Of a DNA stretch of 64,000 nucleotides, positions 26,958 through 35,703 are shown piece by piece. Under the pieces are notes generated by a model, which saw nothing but the letters and a program-made list of their open reading frames with translations, was not told where the DNA came from and made no database searches. The DNA is from Bacteroidales bacterium (GTDB lineage Bacteria; Bacteroidota; Bacteroidia; Bacteroidales; UBA932), in the NCBI GenBank assembly GCA_015060335.1, contig SUYR01000007.1, forward strand, positions 35,043 to 99,042, written 5' to 3'. Each line of letters opens with the position of its first letter. The stretch's first letter is position 1. The position numbers and the translations under genes were made by a program.

Positions 26958-28234
26958 TGAAAAGATATATTGACCCGGACAAGTCTTTGTGGCAGGAACT
27001 CACTGCAAGGGTTATGGTGGATGACGCTGTAATCGAAGGTCGTGTCGCGTCTATTCTGGAACGTGTAAGAAAGGATGGAGACAAGGCTCTGATAGATCTG
27101 GCTTCGGAAATCGACAAGGTGGATCTGTCTGCAGGCATAGAGGTTAGCCAGTCAGAAATCGCAGAGGCAGTGGCACTTGTTTCTGATGAACTGAAGGCAA
27201 GTGTGGAAGCGGCATATGCAAATATCCATAAATTCCACTCAGCACAGAAATTTATTCCGGTAGATGTCAATACCTCTCCGGGAGTAAGGTGCGTGCAGAA
27301 GGCTGTTCCTATCCAGAAAGTAGGACTGTATATTCCTGGTGGCTCTGCTCCATTGTTTTCGACCGTTCTCATGCTTGCCATACCGGCAAAGGTGGCTGGC
27401 TGCAGGGAAGTGATCCTTTGTACTCCATGCGGAAGGGACGGCAAGGTCGCTTCGGCTGTACTTTATGCTGCTTCGCTATGTGGCGTGGACAGAATATTCA
27501 AGGTTGGTGGAGCGCAGGCGGTTGCAGCCATGGCATATGGTACACAGACTGTTCCTGCTGTAGATAAGATATTCGGCCCCGGCAACCGTTATGTGACCAA
27601 GGCAAAGGAAATGGTATCCAGGAAGGTGGCTATCGATATGCCTGCCGGACCGTCAGAGGTGCTGGTGATGGCAGACGAGTCTGCTGTTCCGTCATTTGTC
27701 GCGTCTGACCTGCTTTCACAGGCTGAACATGGACCTGATTCTCAGGTGATTCTTGTATGCGACAATGAAGATCTTGCATATAAGGTGCAGATGGCTGTGG
27801 ATGTGCAGCTGGAGGCCCTCCCGAGAAAGGAGGTCGCACTTAAGGCCCTGTCTGAAAGCCGTATGATAGTCATTCCATCTATTGACAGACAGATAGAGTT
27901 CGTAAACATGTATGGCCCGGAACATCTTATAATATCCATGTCTGACCCTTGGAGTATTGCGGAAAGAATTACAGCAGCAGGAAGTGTGTTCATTGGAAAT
28001 TATACTCCGGAAAGTGCAGGAGACTATGCCTCAGGCACCAATCATACTCTTCCGACTTCAGGTTGGGCACGTTCCATGAGCGGAGTCAATCTCGACAGTT
28101 TTGTAAGAAAGATAACATACCAGGAAATAACCCGTGAAGGCATATCTGCATTGGGAAGCACAATCGTCACAATGGCTCAGGCTGAAGGACTTGATGCTCA
28201 CGCAAATGCTGCGATAATCAGAATTAAATCATGA
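26957..28234 (+). CDS. hisD: histidinol dehydrogenase
   Basis: A 425-residue zinc enzyme with the signature region FGPGNRYVTKAKEMV, MPAGPSEVLV, QAEHGPDSQ and the C-terminal zinc ligands (PESAGDYASGTNHTLPT). It oxidises L-histidinol to L-histidine in two NAD+ steps, ending the pathway. It overlaps hisG by one base and the hisC-hisB fusion by four (ATGA), so translation is coupled. Confidence 0.97.
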   Translation: MKRYIDPDKSLWQELTARVMVDDAVIEGRVASILERVRKDGDKALIDLASEIDKVDLSAGIEVSQSEIAEAVALVSDELKASVEAAYANIHKFHSAQKFIPVDVNTSPGVRCVQKAVPIQKVGLYIPGGSAPLFSTVLMLAIPAKVAGCREVILCTPCGRDGKVASAVLYAASLCGVDRIFKVGGAQAVAAMAYGTQTVPAVDKIFGPGNRYVTKAKEMVSRKVAIDMPAGPSEVLVMADESAVPSFVASDLLSQAEHGPDSQVILVCDNEDLAYKVQMAVDVQLEALPRKEVALKALSESRMIVIPSIDRQIEFVNMYGPEHLIISMSDPWSIAERITAAGSVFIGNYTPESAGDYASGTNHTLPTSGWARSMSGVNLDSFVRKITYQEITREGISALGSTIVTMAQAEGLDAHANAAIIRIKS

Positions 28235-29859
28235 GACAGATGGATATATACTCTCTGGCGCGTCCCAATATTCGTAATCTTGCGCCATATTCGACAGCAC
28301 GTGATGAATGTCAGGTGAAGATAGGAAGTTTTCTGGATGCAAATGAAAATCCGTTCAACAACGGATACAACCGTTATCCCGATCCCCGTCAGGCGGAGCT
28401 CAAGAGCCTGATCTCGAGAATAAAAGGTATTCCAGTGAAGAATATGTTTATCGGAAACGGAAGTGATGAGGCGATCGATCTGTGTTTCAGGGTGTTCTGT
28501 GAGCCTGGTATCGACAATGTAGTAAGCATCGCTCCGACCTACGGAATGTACAAGGTTGCTGCTGATATCAATAATGTAAGTATGCGAGAAGTCCCTCTCG
28601 GCAAGGATTTTTCCCTGCCTGTTGAGGCTCTGCTGGCTGCATGCGATGACAGGACCAGGCTGATGTTTGTCTGCTCTCCTAATAATCCGACAGGAAATGC
28701 CTTCCCGCTGGATCAGATTCTCCGTCTTGCAGGATCCTTTGACGGAATGCTTGTGGTGGATGAGGCATATATAGATTTCTCCTCTGAACAGAGTCTTTCC
28801 GGATATATTTCTGAGTATCAGAATCTTATAGTTCTTCAGACCCTTTCCAAAGCTTATGGTATGGCAGCTCTCCGTCTGGGACTTGCATTTGCGGACGAGA
28901 GAACGATGGCAATGTTCGCTAACGTGAAGTATCCATACAATATTTCGCTTGCCGGAATGGAGAAGGCTATGGGACTGCTTCGTCGCGATGTTTCTTCTGA
29001 GGTGGCGTTGATAATGTCGGAACGTACCCGTCTTGCAGAAGAACTTGCGAAGCTTCCAAGAGTCCGCAAGGTCTGGCCGTCAGATGCCAATTTCCTCTTG
29101 GTAGAGGTGGATGATGCACGCGGCCTTTATGGTGAACTGCTTGATGCCCAGGTGATTGTGAGGGATCGTTCTAAGGTTCTGAACTGCGGCGGATGTCTAA
29201 GAGTCACGGTAGGAACTCCTGCGGAAAATGATAGGGTACTTGCGGTTATCGGCGGGCTGAAACCAGAGTCTGTAGTGGAGAAACGTACTGCCACAGTTGT
29301 GCGCAAGACACGCGAGACACAGATTGAGGTAACTGTGGATCTGGACGGAAAAGGGACGGACGGTATAGATACAGGTCTGAAGTTTCTTGACCATATGCTG
29401 GACCAGATAGTGCATCACGCAGGAATATACCTTACTGTCAAGGCATCCGGAGATCTGGAGGTTGACGAACATCATACAATGGAAGATGTCGCAATCGTTC
29501 TTGGAGAGGCATTGATCAAGGCTTTGGGAGACAAGAGGGGAATAGAACGGTATGGTTTTGTACTTCCTATGGATGAGAGCAAGGCGATGGTTCTTATGGA
29601 TCTGGGTGGTAGAATTGAGTTTGTATGGGATGTTACATTCACTCGAGAATATGTGGGGGATGTTCCTACAGAGATGTTCTGGCATTTCTTCCGCTCTCTT
29701 GGCGCGGCGATGAGTTGTAATCTTCATGTCAGTGCGGATGGAAAGAATGACCACCATGTTGCAGAAGGCATATTCAAGGCATTCGCCCGTGCATTGAAGA
29801 TGGCAGTGCGAAGAGAGCAGTTCAGTTATTCACTTCCAAGCAGTAAAGGAGTATTATGA
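28231..29859 (+). CDS. hisC-hisB: fusion of histidinol-phosphate aminotransferase and imidazoleglycerol-phosphate dehydratase
   Basis: A 542-residue fusion. Residues 1-348 are a class-I/II PLP aminotransferase (HisC) with SPNNPTGN at 149-156, VVDEAYIDF and the PLP lysine Lys207 in TLSKAYGMAALRLG. Residues 351-542 are a complete IGPD domain with the manganese motifs FLDHMLDQIVHHAG and DEHHTMED and the late DGKNDHHVAEG. The HAD phosphatase half found in the bifunctional HisB of many Bacteroidota is absent. The fusion joins two non-adjacent steps (7 and 6). The reading frame is open through the junction, and no start codon with its own signals is evident there, so this is a true fusion rather than a frameshift. 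Confidence 0.93.
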   Translation: MRQMDIYSLARPNIRNLAPYSTARDECQVKIGSFLDANENPFNNGYNRYPDPRQAELKSLISRIKGIPVKNMFIGNGSDEAIDLCFRVFCEPGIDNVVSIAPTYGMYKVAADINNVSMREVPLGKDFSLPVEALLAACDDRTRLMFVCSPNNPTGNAFPLDQILRLAGSFDGMLVVDEAYIDFSSEQSLSGYISEYQNLIVLQTLSKAYGMAALRLGLAFADERTMAMFANVKYPYNISLAGMEKAMGLLRRDVSSEVALIMSERTRLAEELAKLPRVRKVWPSDANFLLVEVDDARGLYGELLDAQVIVRDRSKVLNCGGCLRVTVGTPAENDRVLAVIGGLKPESVVEKRTATVVRKTRETQIEVTVDLDGKGTDGIDTGLKFLDHMLDQIVHHAGIYLTVKASGDLEVDEHHTMEDVAIVLGEALIKALGDKRGIERYGFVLPMDESKAMVLMDLGGRIEFVWDVTFTREYVGDVPTEMFWHFFRSLGAAMSCNLHVSADGKNDHHVAEGIFKAFARALKMAVRREQFSYSLPSSKGVL

Positions 29860-30446
29860 TAGCTATAATAGATTATGATACAGGCAATCTGAGGTCGGTC
29901 TGCAATGCACTCGACCGTATCGGAGCGCAGTACTGTCTTACGGATGATCCGTCCCTGATTGCTCAGGCAGACAGGGTGCTGCTACCCGGTGTGGGAGAGG
30001 CGTCTTCTGCGATGCAGAAACTTCAGGAACGTGGGCTGTGCGATGTCATAAGGAATCTTAAAGTGCCGGTGCTGGGTATCTGTATAGGAATGCAGCTTAT
30101 GTGCAGGCATAGTGAAGAAGGCAACGTGGATTGCCTTGGAATATTTGATGCGGATGTCAGAAAGTTTGAAGCAGATCCTGCGGCTGGAGTCAAGGTCCCT
30201 CATATGGGATGGAATTCACTCGTCGATTTGAAGACCGGACTTTTTGACGGACTTGCCGACGGAGATTTTGTATATTTTGTGCATTCTTTTGCTGCTGATG
30301 TGTGCGAGGATACTGTTGCAGTTTCTGAAAACGGAAGACGTTTTTCTGCCGCTATGCGTAAAGGAAACTTCTACGGTGCCCAGTTCCATCCGGAAAAGAG
30401 CGGTGAGGTAGGAGAAAAGATATTGAGAAATTTCATGAATCTATGA
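29856..30446 (+). CDS. hisH: imidazole glycerol phosphate synthase, glutaminase subunit
   Basis: A 196-residue class I glutamine amidotransferase with nucleophile loop VLGICIGMQLM (Cys in GICIG), and the His and Glu of the triad in QFHPEKSG. It supplies ammonia to HisF through the barrel. Its ATG overlaps the fusion stop by four bases, and its own end overlaps hisA by four. Confidence 0.96.
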   Translation: MIAIIDYDTGNLRSVCNALDRIGAQYCLTDDPSLIAQADRVLLPGVGEASSAMQKLQERGLCDVIRNLKVPVLGICIGMQLMCRHSEEGNVDCLGIFDADVRKFEADPAAGVKVPHMGWNSLVDLKTGLFDGLADGDFVYFVHSFAADVCEDTVAVSENGRRFSAAMRKGNFYGAQFHPEKSGEVGEKILRNFMNL

Positions 30447-31180
30447 GAAACGGTACTATTATAATTCCAGCAATCGACCTGATGGACGGAAAGTGTGTCC
30501 GTCTGACTCAGGGTGATTACGGACAGAAGAAGGAGTATTCTGCGGATCCTCTGGATATGGCAAGACAATATGAAGACTGTGGAATCACAAGGCTCCATGT
30601 TGTGGATCTCGATGGTGCAAAGGCAAAGAAACCATGTAATCTTGCTGTACTTGAAAGAATCGCTTCTGCTACTTCGCTCGATGTGGAATGGGGTGGCGGC
30701 ATCAAGGATGCGGACTCTTTGCGCTCTGCCTTGGATGCAGGAGCCGGTAGGATAATATGTGGAAGTGTTGCGGTGGACAATAGGGAAGAATTTTCTTCAT
30801 GGCTATCACAGTTCGGACCTTCCCGCATTATTCTTGGAGCCGATGTGCGTGACGGAAAGGTTGCAACACATGGCTGGCTCAAGGACAGCGGACTTTCTCT
30901 CGAGCAGTTGATGTCATGGTATGTCCCGCAGGGGCTCAGCCAGATGATATGTACCGATATCAGCAAGGATGGAATGCTTCAGGGACCTGATTTCTGTTTC
31001 TATTCAGATTTGAAGGATGCCTGGCAGAGCGTCGATATTACTCTGAGCGGAGGAATAAGCTGTATGGCAGATATATGCAAGGCTGCTGAGCTCGGACTCC
31101 ATAGCGTGATAGTCGGGAAGGCTATATATGAGGGAAAAATCAGTTTGAAGGATATAGAATCATGGTTGCTAAAAGGATAA
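30443..31180 (+). CDS. hisA: ProFAR isomerase
   Basis: A 245-residue beta/alpha barrel starting [20 protein letters not shown], with the VEWGGGIKD phosphate loop, [11 protein letters not shown] and [11 protein letters not shown]. It isomerises ProFAR to PRFAR. It shares the half-barrel duplication with HisF. The last 19 bases overlap hisF. Confidence 0.96.
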   Translation: MRNGTIIIPAIDLMDGKCVRLTQGDYGQKKEYSADPLDMARQYEDCGITRLHVVDLDGAKAKKPCNLAVLERIASATSLDVEWGGGIKDADSLRSALDAGAGRIICGSVAVDNREEFSSWLSQFGPSRIILGADVRDGKVATHGWLKDSGLSLEQLMSWYVPQGLSQMICTDISKDGMLQGPDFCFYSDLKDAWQSVDITLSGGISCMADICKAAELGLHSVIVGKAIYEGKISLKDIESWLLKG

Positions 31181-31917
31181 TACCTTGTCTGGATGTAAAG
31201 GATGGACGCACAGTAAAGGGTGTGAACTTTGTCGGACTGAGGGATGTCGGTGATGCCGTCGAACTCGGTGAGATGTACGCGCGTCAAGGTGCTGATGAAC
31301 TGGTATATCTTGACATAAGCGCTACAGTAGAAGGTCGGGGAACATTTGTGAATCTGGTGCGACGCATATCTGAGAGGATAAATATTCCGTTTACCGTCGG
31401 TGGAGGAATATCATCCCTTGATGATGCAGCAAGGCTACTGGATGCAGGAGCAGACAAGATTTCCATCAATAGCGCTGCGGTGCGTCAGCCATTGCTTATT
31501 GACCAGATCGCAGGAAAATACGGCAGTCAGTTTGTTGTACTTGCAATAGATGCAAAAAGCGTAGGAGACAGGTGGCTGATCACGACTCATGGCGGCAGAC
31601 AGCTGACAGAAAAGGAACTGTTCGCATGGGCTGTTGAAGGGCAGGAACGTGGCGCTGGAGAGATATTGCTGACATCTATGGACCATGACGGCACAAAAGC
31701 CGGATATCCATGCGAGCTGTTTGCAAGACTTTCTGAAAAACTGTCCATTCCAATAATTGCATCCGGGGGTGCCGGGTCAGCTGAAGATATAGCTGCGGTC
31801 CTCTCAGATGGACGTGCAGATGCAGCACTTGCAGCCAGCATCTTCCACTTCGGAGAAATGACTGTCGGTCAGCTGAAATCTCAGCTCCGTGACATGAACA
31901 TAAATGTGAGATTATAA
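31162..31917 (+). CDS. hisF: imidazole glycerol phosphate synthase, cyclase subunit
   Basis: A 251-residue barrel beginning [19 protein letters not shown] (catalytic Asp in the first strand), with [21 protein letters not shown] and [11 protein letters not shown] (second catalytic Asp). With HisH it converts PRFAR to IGP and AICAR. It is translationally coupled to hisA by a 19-bp overlap. Confidence 0.96.
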   Translation: MVAKRIIPCLDVKDGRTVKGVNFVGLRDVGDAVELGEMYARQGADELVYLDISATVEGRGTFVNLVRRISERINIPFTVGGGISSLDDAARLLDAGADKISINSAAVRQPLLIDQIAGKYGSQFVVLAIDAKSVGDRWLITTHGGRQLTEKELFAWAVEGQERGAGEILLTSMDHDGTKAGYPCELFARLSEKLSIPIIASGGAGSAEDIAAVLSDGRADAALAASIFHFGEMTVGQLKSQLRDMNINVRL

Positions 31918-31926
31918 ATCAAAATT

Positions 31927-32526
31927 ATGAAATACGAAGAATTCAATCTTTCAAAAAATGCAGACGGACTGCTGCCAGTAGTCGTTCAGGACTGCGAGAC
32001 GCTTAAGGTGCTTATGGTTGCTTATATGAATCAGGAAGCATATGAGAAGACATGCCAGACAGGCAAGGCTACATTCTACAGCCGCACACGCGGACAGCTC
32101 TGGACCAAGGGTGAGACAAGCGGCAACTTTATCGAGGTCGTGAAGATGTATCCGGACTGCGACAACGATACGCTCCTGCTTATGGGACGTCCAGTAGGCC
32201 CTACATGCCACAGAGGAACTGTAAGCTGTTTCGATACTCCGGACAATGAGGGTTTCATCCGTCATCTTCAGGGAGTGATCCAGGGACGTCATGCCCAGAT
32301 GCCGGAAGGATCGTACACTACGCATCTTTTCACAAAGGGAGTCAATAAGATTGCTCAGAAAGTAGGCGAGGAAGCCGTAGAGACCGTAATCGAGGCGATA
32401 GACGGTAACAGGGAGCGTTATCTGTATGAGGCGAGTGACCTTATATATCATCTTCTCGTACTCAATGAACAGATGGGCTTCACAATTGCGGATATGGAGG
32501 CTGAACTTGCATCGCGTCACAAATAA
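31927..32526 (+). CDS. hisIE: bifunctional phosphoribosyl-AMP cyclohydrolase / phosphoribosyl-ATP pyrophosphatase
   Basis: A 199-residue HisI-HisE fusion. The N-terminal cyclohydrolase has GETSGNFIEVVKMYPDCDND and GPTCHRG zinc ligands (about 60-95). The C-terminal MazG-like pyrophosphohydrolase has KVGEEAVETVIEA (about 140-152). It catalyses steps 2 and 3. It is the last gene of the operon and is followed by a large inverted repeat that probably terminates the transcript. Confidence 0.96.
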   Translation: MKYEEFNLSKNADGLLPVVVQDCETLKVLMVAYMNQEAYEKTCQTGKATFYSRTRGQLWTKGETSGNFIEVVKMYPDCDNDTLLLMGRPVGPTCHRGTVSCFDTPDNEGFIRHLQGVIQGRHAQMPEGSYTTHLFTKGVNKIAQKVGEEAVETVIEAIDGNRERYLYEASDLIYHLLVLNEQMGFTIADMEAELASRHK

Positions 32527-32527
32527 C

Positions 32528-32635
32528 CCTGGCACCTAACACGCTGACAGATAATGCAATACGAAAAGGCGATTCCCCTGCGCAGGGGAATCGCCTTTCA
32601 GCATTCTGCTGATGATCAGCGTTTTAAGTGCCAGG
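32528..32635. repeat. 108-bp imperfect palindrome between hisIE and the M49 gene
   Basis: The core is a perfect 34-bp palindrome at 32565-32598 (arm AAAGGCGATTCCCCTGC). Interrupted outer arms continue the symmetry: CCTGGCAC/GTGCCAGG, ACGCTGA/TCAGCGT and ATGC/GCAT. It fills the gap between two convergent genes, so it can act as a bidirectional terminator, but it is far longer than a terminator needs to be. Confidence 0.85.
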
Positions 32636-32637
32636 CT

Positions 32638-34236
32638 CTACCAGACCCACTCGAAGCGGATGTCGCGTGGAATGCCTGCTCCGTTGACCTTTGCAATGTC
32701 TGAAGCAAGGTTGTCGCGGATGCTGGCGTTCTCTGACGAGTATTTCTGAGCGAACTCGAAATCTCCGGTAGCCTGAGTGGTCAGGATGAGGTTTGCCCAT
32801 GAGTCAATCACCTCGGCAGCCTTGTCGAAATCCACTACATATTTGCCGTCAGCGTTGCGAGTGAATGCGCCGTTGTCCTCCATGTAGTTGTAACACATCA
32901 TGTTTGCCTTTCCGTGTGAAGAAGCGGATCCGAAACGCACAGAGCGTACGATACCGGCGATGAATGTAGCTACCGACTGCTCTTTTGTAATATCGGTGAT
33001 TTCTCCCATATCTATGAGCTTGCTTACCATGAACAGACCAAGGATGTCAGCCTTTGCCTCTTCCCAGGTTGTCTTTTCAGAACCCATGGCAGCATCTACA
33101 GAACCCTTTCCGTTTACAGTCTGCTTTACACCAAGTCCGTGAGCGACCTCGTGGAAGGTGACATTCCAGAAGAATGCATCTGCGCTGAGATACTCGAGCT
33201 GTTCAGGAGCCATAAGCACCTCTCCGATAGGCATCATGATCTTGTCGAACTTCGCCATCATACTGTTGTATAGCTGAAGACGGCGTGTTCCTTTGGCAGC
33301 ATGGACTCTTTCGTCGTTAGGAAGGTTAATCGCAATGGTCTTGCTGCCGGCATTACAGTCGCCAGCATAGTAGATTGCATCATATACATTGAGGTCAGAC
33401 GAGGTTCCAGGTACGAATGTCTTGTACTCAGGAGCACAAGGAAGCATCTTCTGGAGCTCAGGAAGCAGACCCACATACTTGGCAAGATTTGCACTGCGCT
33501 TCTCGTCCTTGAGGAGGATGAAGCACTCGTATGCTGCCTTTGCCTCGTTGAGCTTGTCGTCGTAGTTCTCGATAGGTCCGATCACGAGGTCCATATTGCA
33601 GTCCTTCATGTCCATCCATGCCATGTCGCTGGCAAGATAGTCATCTGTACGGAATGCTTTGACGCGCTCGGTGAGGTAATTCTTCATTCCCTCGTTTTCA
33701 GTCAGCTCGATAGCCTGCTCCAACAGAGCGCATACCTTGTCGAGCTCCTCCTTGTATTCGTCACGGTACCATACGCACTTCAGTGCTCCGTTCTCATCAC
33801 GGCGTACGACAGTATAAAGGCTCAGTTTGTTCGGATCGTCAAAAGCCTCGAACTCTGCCGTAGTCATATCCTGAGGATAGTACTGGCATCCGAGCGGTTT
33901 CTCTCCCCATCCTTCAACAAAAGGCTTGTTGTCGTCAAGATGATCCCAAGGACCATAGTTTATCATTGCATAAGCCTTCTCGTTCTCGTCAGTGAGTGCT
34001 TCCATCTGTGCCTTGTCACCGAAGGTCTGCTTCCAGAACAGGCCGTCCACGATGTCAGCTGCCTCACGGAAAATTGCGACAATCTTCTTGTCGTTGTCAG
34101 ATAGTGCATCGTAAAGAGGCGATGTCACTTCCACGATTGCATAGCTGTCAACTTTTTCTTTCAAATCTGTGTCATTTTTATGAGCACAAGCAGCCACTGC
34201 GATTGCAGCGGCTGCCATGATATATAACTTCTTCAT
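32638..34236 (-). CDS. M49-like (dipeptidyl-peptidase III-related) zinc peptidase, lipoprotein
   Basis: A 532-residue lipoprotein (lipobox VAAC, Cys17). The zinc motif is HEVAH (His362, Glu363, His366), the ordinary HExxH spacing rather than the M49-type HExxGH, and is followed by TWEEAKADILGLFM, the second M49 motif (E-E-x-x-A-D) with the third ligand. The family removes dipeptides from N-termini, but the altered motif makes the exact activity uncertain. I start at the ATG of MKKLYIM; an upstream frame extension encodes Arg/Ser-rich nonsense overlapping tpiA. It lies one base after the tpiA stop, probably in one operon. Confidence 0.8.
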   Translation of the reverse strand: MKKLYIMAAAAIAVAACAHKNDTDLKEKVDSYAIVEVTSPLYDALSDNDKKIVAIFREAADIVDGLFWKQTFGDKAQMEALTDENEKAYAMINYGPWDHLDDNKPFVEGWGEKPLGCQYYPQDMTTAEFEAFDDPNKLSLYTVVRRDENGALKCVWYRDEYKEELDKVCALLEQAIELTENEGMKNYLTERVKAFRTDDYLASDMAWMDMKDCNMDLVIGPIENYDDKLNEAKAAYECFILLKDEKRSANLAKYVGLLPELQKMLPCAPEYKTFVPGTSSDLNVYDAIYYAGDCNAGSKTIAINLPNDERVHAAKGTRRLQLYNSMMAKFDKIMMPIGEVLMAPEQLEYLSADAFFWNVTFHEVAHGLGVKQTVNGKGSVDAAMGSEKTTWEEAKADILGLFMVSKLIDMGEITDITKEQSVATFIAGIVRSVRFGSASSHGKANMMCYNYMEDNGAFTRNADGKYVVDFDKAAEVIDSWANLILTTQATGDFEFAQKYSSENASIRDNLASDIAKVNGAGIPRDIRFEWVW

Positions 34237-34237
34237 A

Positions 34238-34990
34238 TTAGAATGAAACAGCGATTCCCTTGAAGTCCTCAGCCTTGAGAGCCGCACCACCGATAAGACC
34301 ACCGTCGATATCCGGGCATGCGAAAAGCTCCTTTGCGTTTGATGGCTTGCATGAACCACCGTAAAGGATAGAGATTTCCTCAGCAAGCTCGCCGAACTTC
34401 TCAGCAAGTACCTTGCGGATCTCAGCATGGATCTCCTGTGCCTGCTCAGCAGTTGCAGTCTTACCTGTACCGATAGCCCAGACTGGCTCATAAGCTACGA
34501 TAACCTTAGCCATCTGCTCTGGTGTAAGAGTGAAGAGAACGTTCTTCACCTGCTCTGTAACAACCTCGAAATGACGGCCAGCCTCGCGCTCCTCAAGCTT
34601 TTCACCGATACAGAAGATTGGTGAAAGGCCCTGCTCAAGTGCAAGATTTACCTTCTCTACGAGAGTTGCATCAGTCTCGCCATAGTACTCTCTTCTTTCA
34701 GAGTGACCGAGGATTACATACTCAGCACCAAGACCTGCGATCATGTTTACAGCTACCTCACCGGTATATGCACCGCTCTTGTGGTCAGCGCAGTTCTGTG
34801 ATGAAAGACCTACTGCTGTGCCCTTTACAACCTCAGCTACAGGATAAAGGTGAGTGAAAGGAGGAGCAATGATAAGCTTAACGTCAGCTGGTACCTCAGC
34901 TGAAGCTGCTACTACTGCCTTTGCGAGCTCTACGCCCTCTGCAACTGTTGTGTTCATCTTCCAGTTGCCTGCTACAATGTGTTTTCTCAT
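34238..34990 (-). CDS. tpiA: triosephosphate isomerase
   Basis: A 250-residue TIM barrel with GNWKMN (Lys at the active site), [10 protein letters not shown] (catalytic His), [14 protein letters not shown] (catalytic Glu) and the late [10 protein letters not shown] phosphate loop. It interconverts DHAP and glyceraldehyde 3-phosphate. It has a good promoter immediately upstream on the minus strand. The M49-like gene follows directly. Confidence 0.97.
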   Translation of the reverse strand: MRKHIVAGNWKMNTTVAEGVELAKAVVAASAEVPADVKLIIAPPFTHLYPVAEVVKGTAVGLSSQNCADHKSGAYTGEVAVNMIAGLGAEYVILGHSERREYYGETDATLVEKVNLALEQGLSPIFCIGEKLEEREAGRHFEVVTEQVKNVLFTLTPEQMAKVIVAYEPVWAIGTGKTATAEQAQEIHAEIRKVLAEKFGELAEEISILYGGSCKPSNAKELFACPDIDGGLIGGAALKAEDFKGIAVSF

Positions 34991-35030
34991 GATATAATTA
35001 ATTTAAGATCTGATTTTCTTCAAACGGCTG

Positions 35031-35060
35031 CAAATTTACAATTTTTCAGGCAATGCACAA
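35031..35060 (-). promoter_or_regulatory. tpiA promoter
   Basis: On the minus strand TTG, 19 nt, TAAATTTG: a consensus match. It lies between the CBM9-like gene stop and tpiA, so tpiA is transcribed separately from the upstream cluster. Confidence 0.72.
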
Positions 35061-35064
35061 TGAC

Positions 35065-35700
35065 TTATCCCAAAACAATCTCACCGAAGAAATCCGGGCA
35101 GTGGAAATCTGGAGAAGGCAGACCGATAGGTGACCAGCTGAGGAAATGGACATTGTCGCACTTGTCTCCGCATTTGTATAGGTTTGCCCTCAATGATGCA
35201 GGCTTTTCCTTGTAGCCGATCAGTTCAAACGGTATCACCTCGATTGCCCACCATGACTGTCCTTCTGCACGGGAATCTATAGGCTCATGAGGGAGGGAAG
35301 TGAAGTGACGTGCGGTACTGAGCTTTTCTTCGTCGAAATGAGCTGGATCATGACGGGATGTCCTGAGTGCGCCCAGAAATGTGCCTACGCAATTCATCTC
35401 GAAATTCACATAATGCTTTCCATCCGGAGTCATGATGAAAAACTCTACGCAGCTGTCTTCCCATACAGGACCGTTATTCTCCATTGCAGCTGCCCTGATA
35501 TGGTTTTCTTCGACCTCGAACATTACAGCAATGGCTTTGTCTGAGCATGCCATCCTGAAATTCACAGAAGGGGCATATGGGAATTCGCTCCAGTTTACGC
35601 AGTCCAAGGCCTGGGCATCGCATGTAGAAAGGGTCTCGCGCAGAGCCTCGTCAGAAAGCGTCTGAAGATCTGCTATATATCTTGCATTGAAAGTCTTCAT
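35065..35700 (-). CDS. CBM9-like carbohydrate-binding (DOMON-fold) protein
   Basis: A 211-residue protein without a signal peptide, with the family block PVWEDSCVEFFIMTPDGKHYVNFEM and the later WSPIGLPSPDFHCPDFFGEIVL. Bacteroidales CBM9-like proteins of this size are usually annotated as carbohydrate-binding and some bind sugars or heme-like ligands. The lack of an export signal argues for a cytosolic role. It is three bases after the kinase-like gene and probably in its operon. Confidence 0.82.
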   Translation of the reverse strand: MKTFNARYIADLQTLSDEALRETLSTCDAQALDCVNWSEFPYAPSVNFRMACSDKAIAVMFEVEENHIRAAAMENNGPVWEDSCVEFFIMTPDGKHYVNFEMNCVGTFLGALRTSRHDPAHFDEEKLSTARHFTSLPHEPIDSRAEGQSWWAIEVIPFELIGYKEKPASLRANLYKCGDKCDNVHFLSWSPIGLPSPDFHCPDFFGEIVLG

Positions 35701-35703
35701 GGT

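Noticed and set aside
28231..29859. Frameshifted pair of separate hisC and hisB genes
   Set aside because: The reading frame is continuous and both domains are intact, without a stop or start at the junction.
34237..34491. N-terminal extension of the M49-like protein
   Set aside because: Arg/Ser-rich sequence in the antisense-like frame of tpiA; the lipoprotein signal at MKKLYIM marks the true start.
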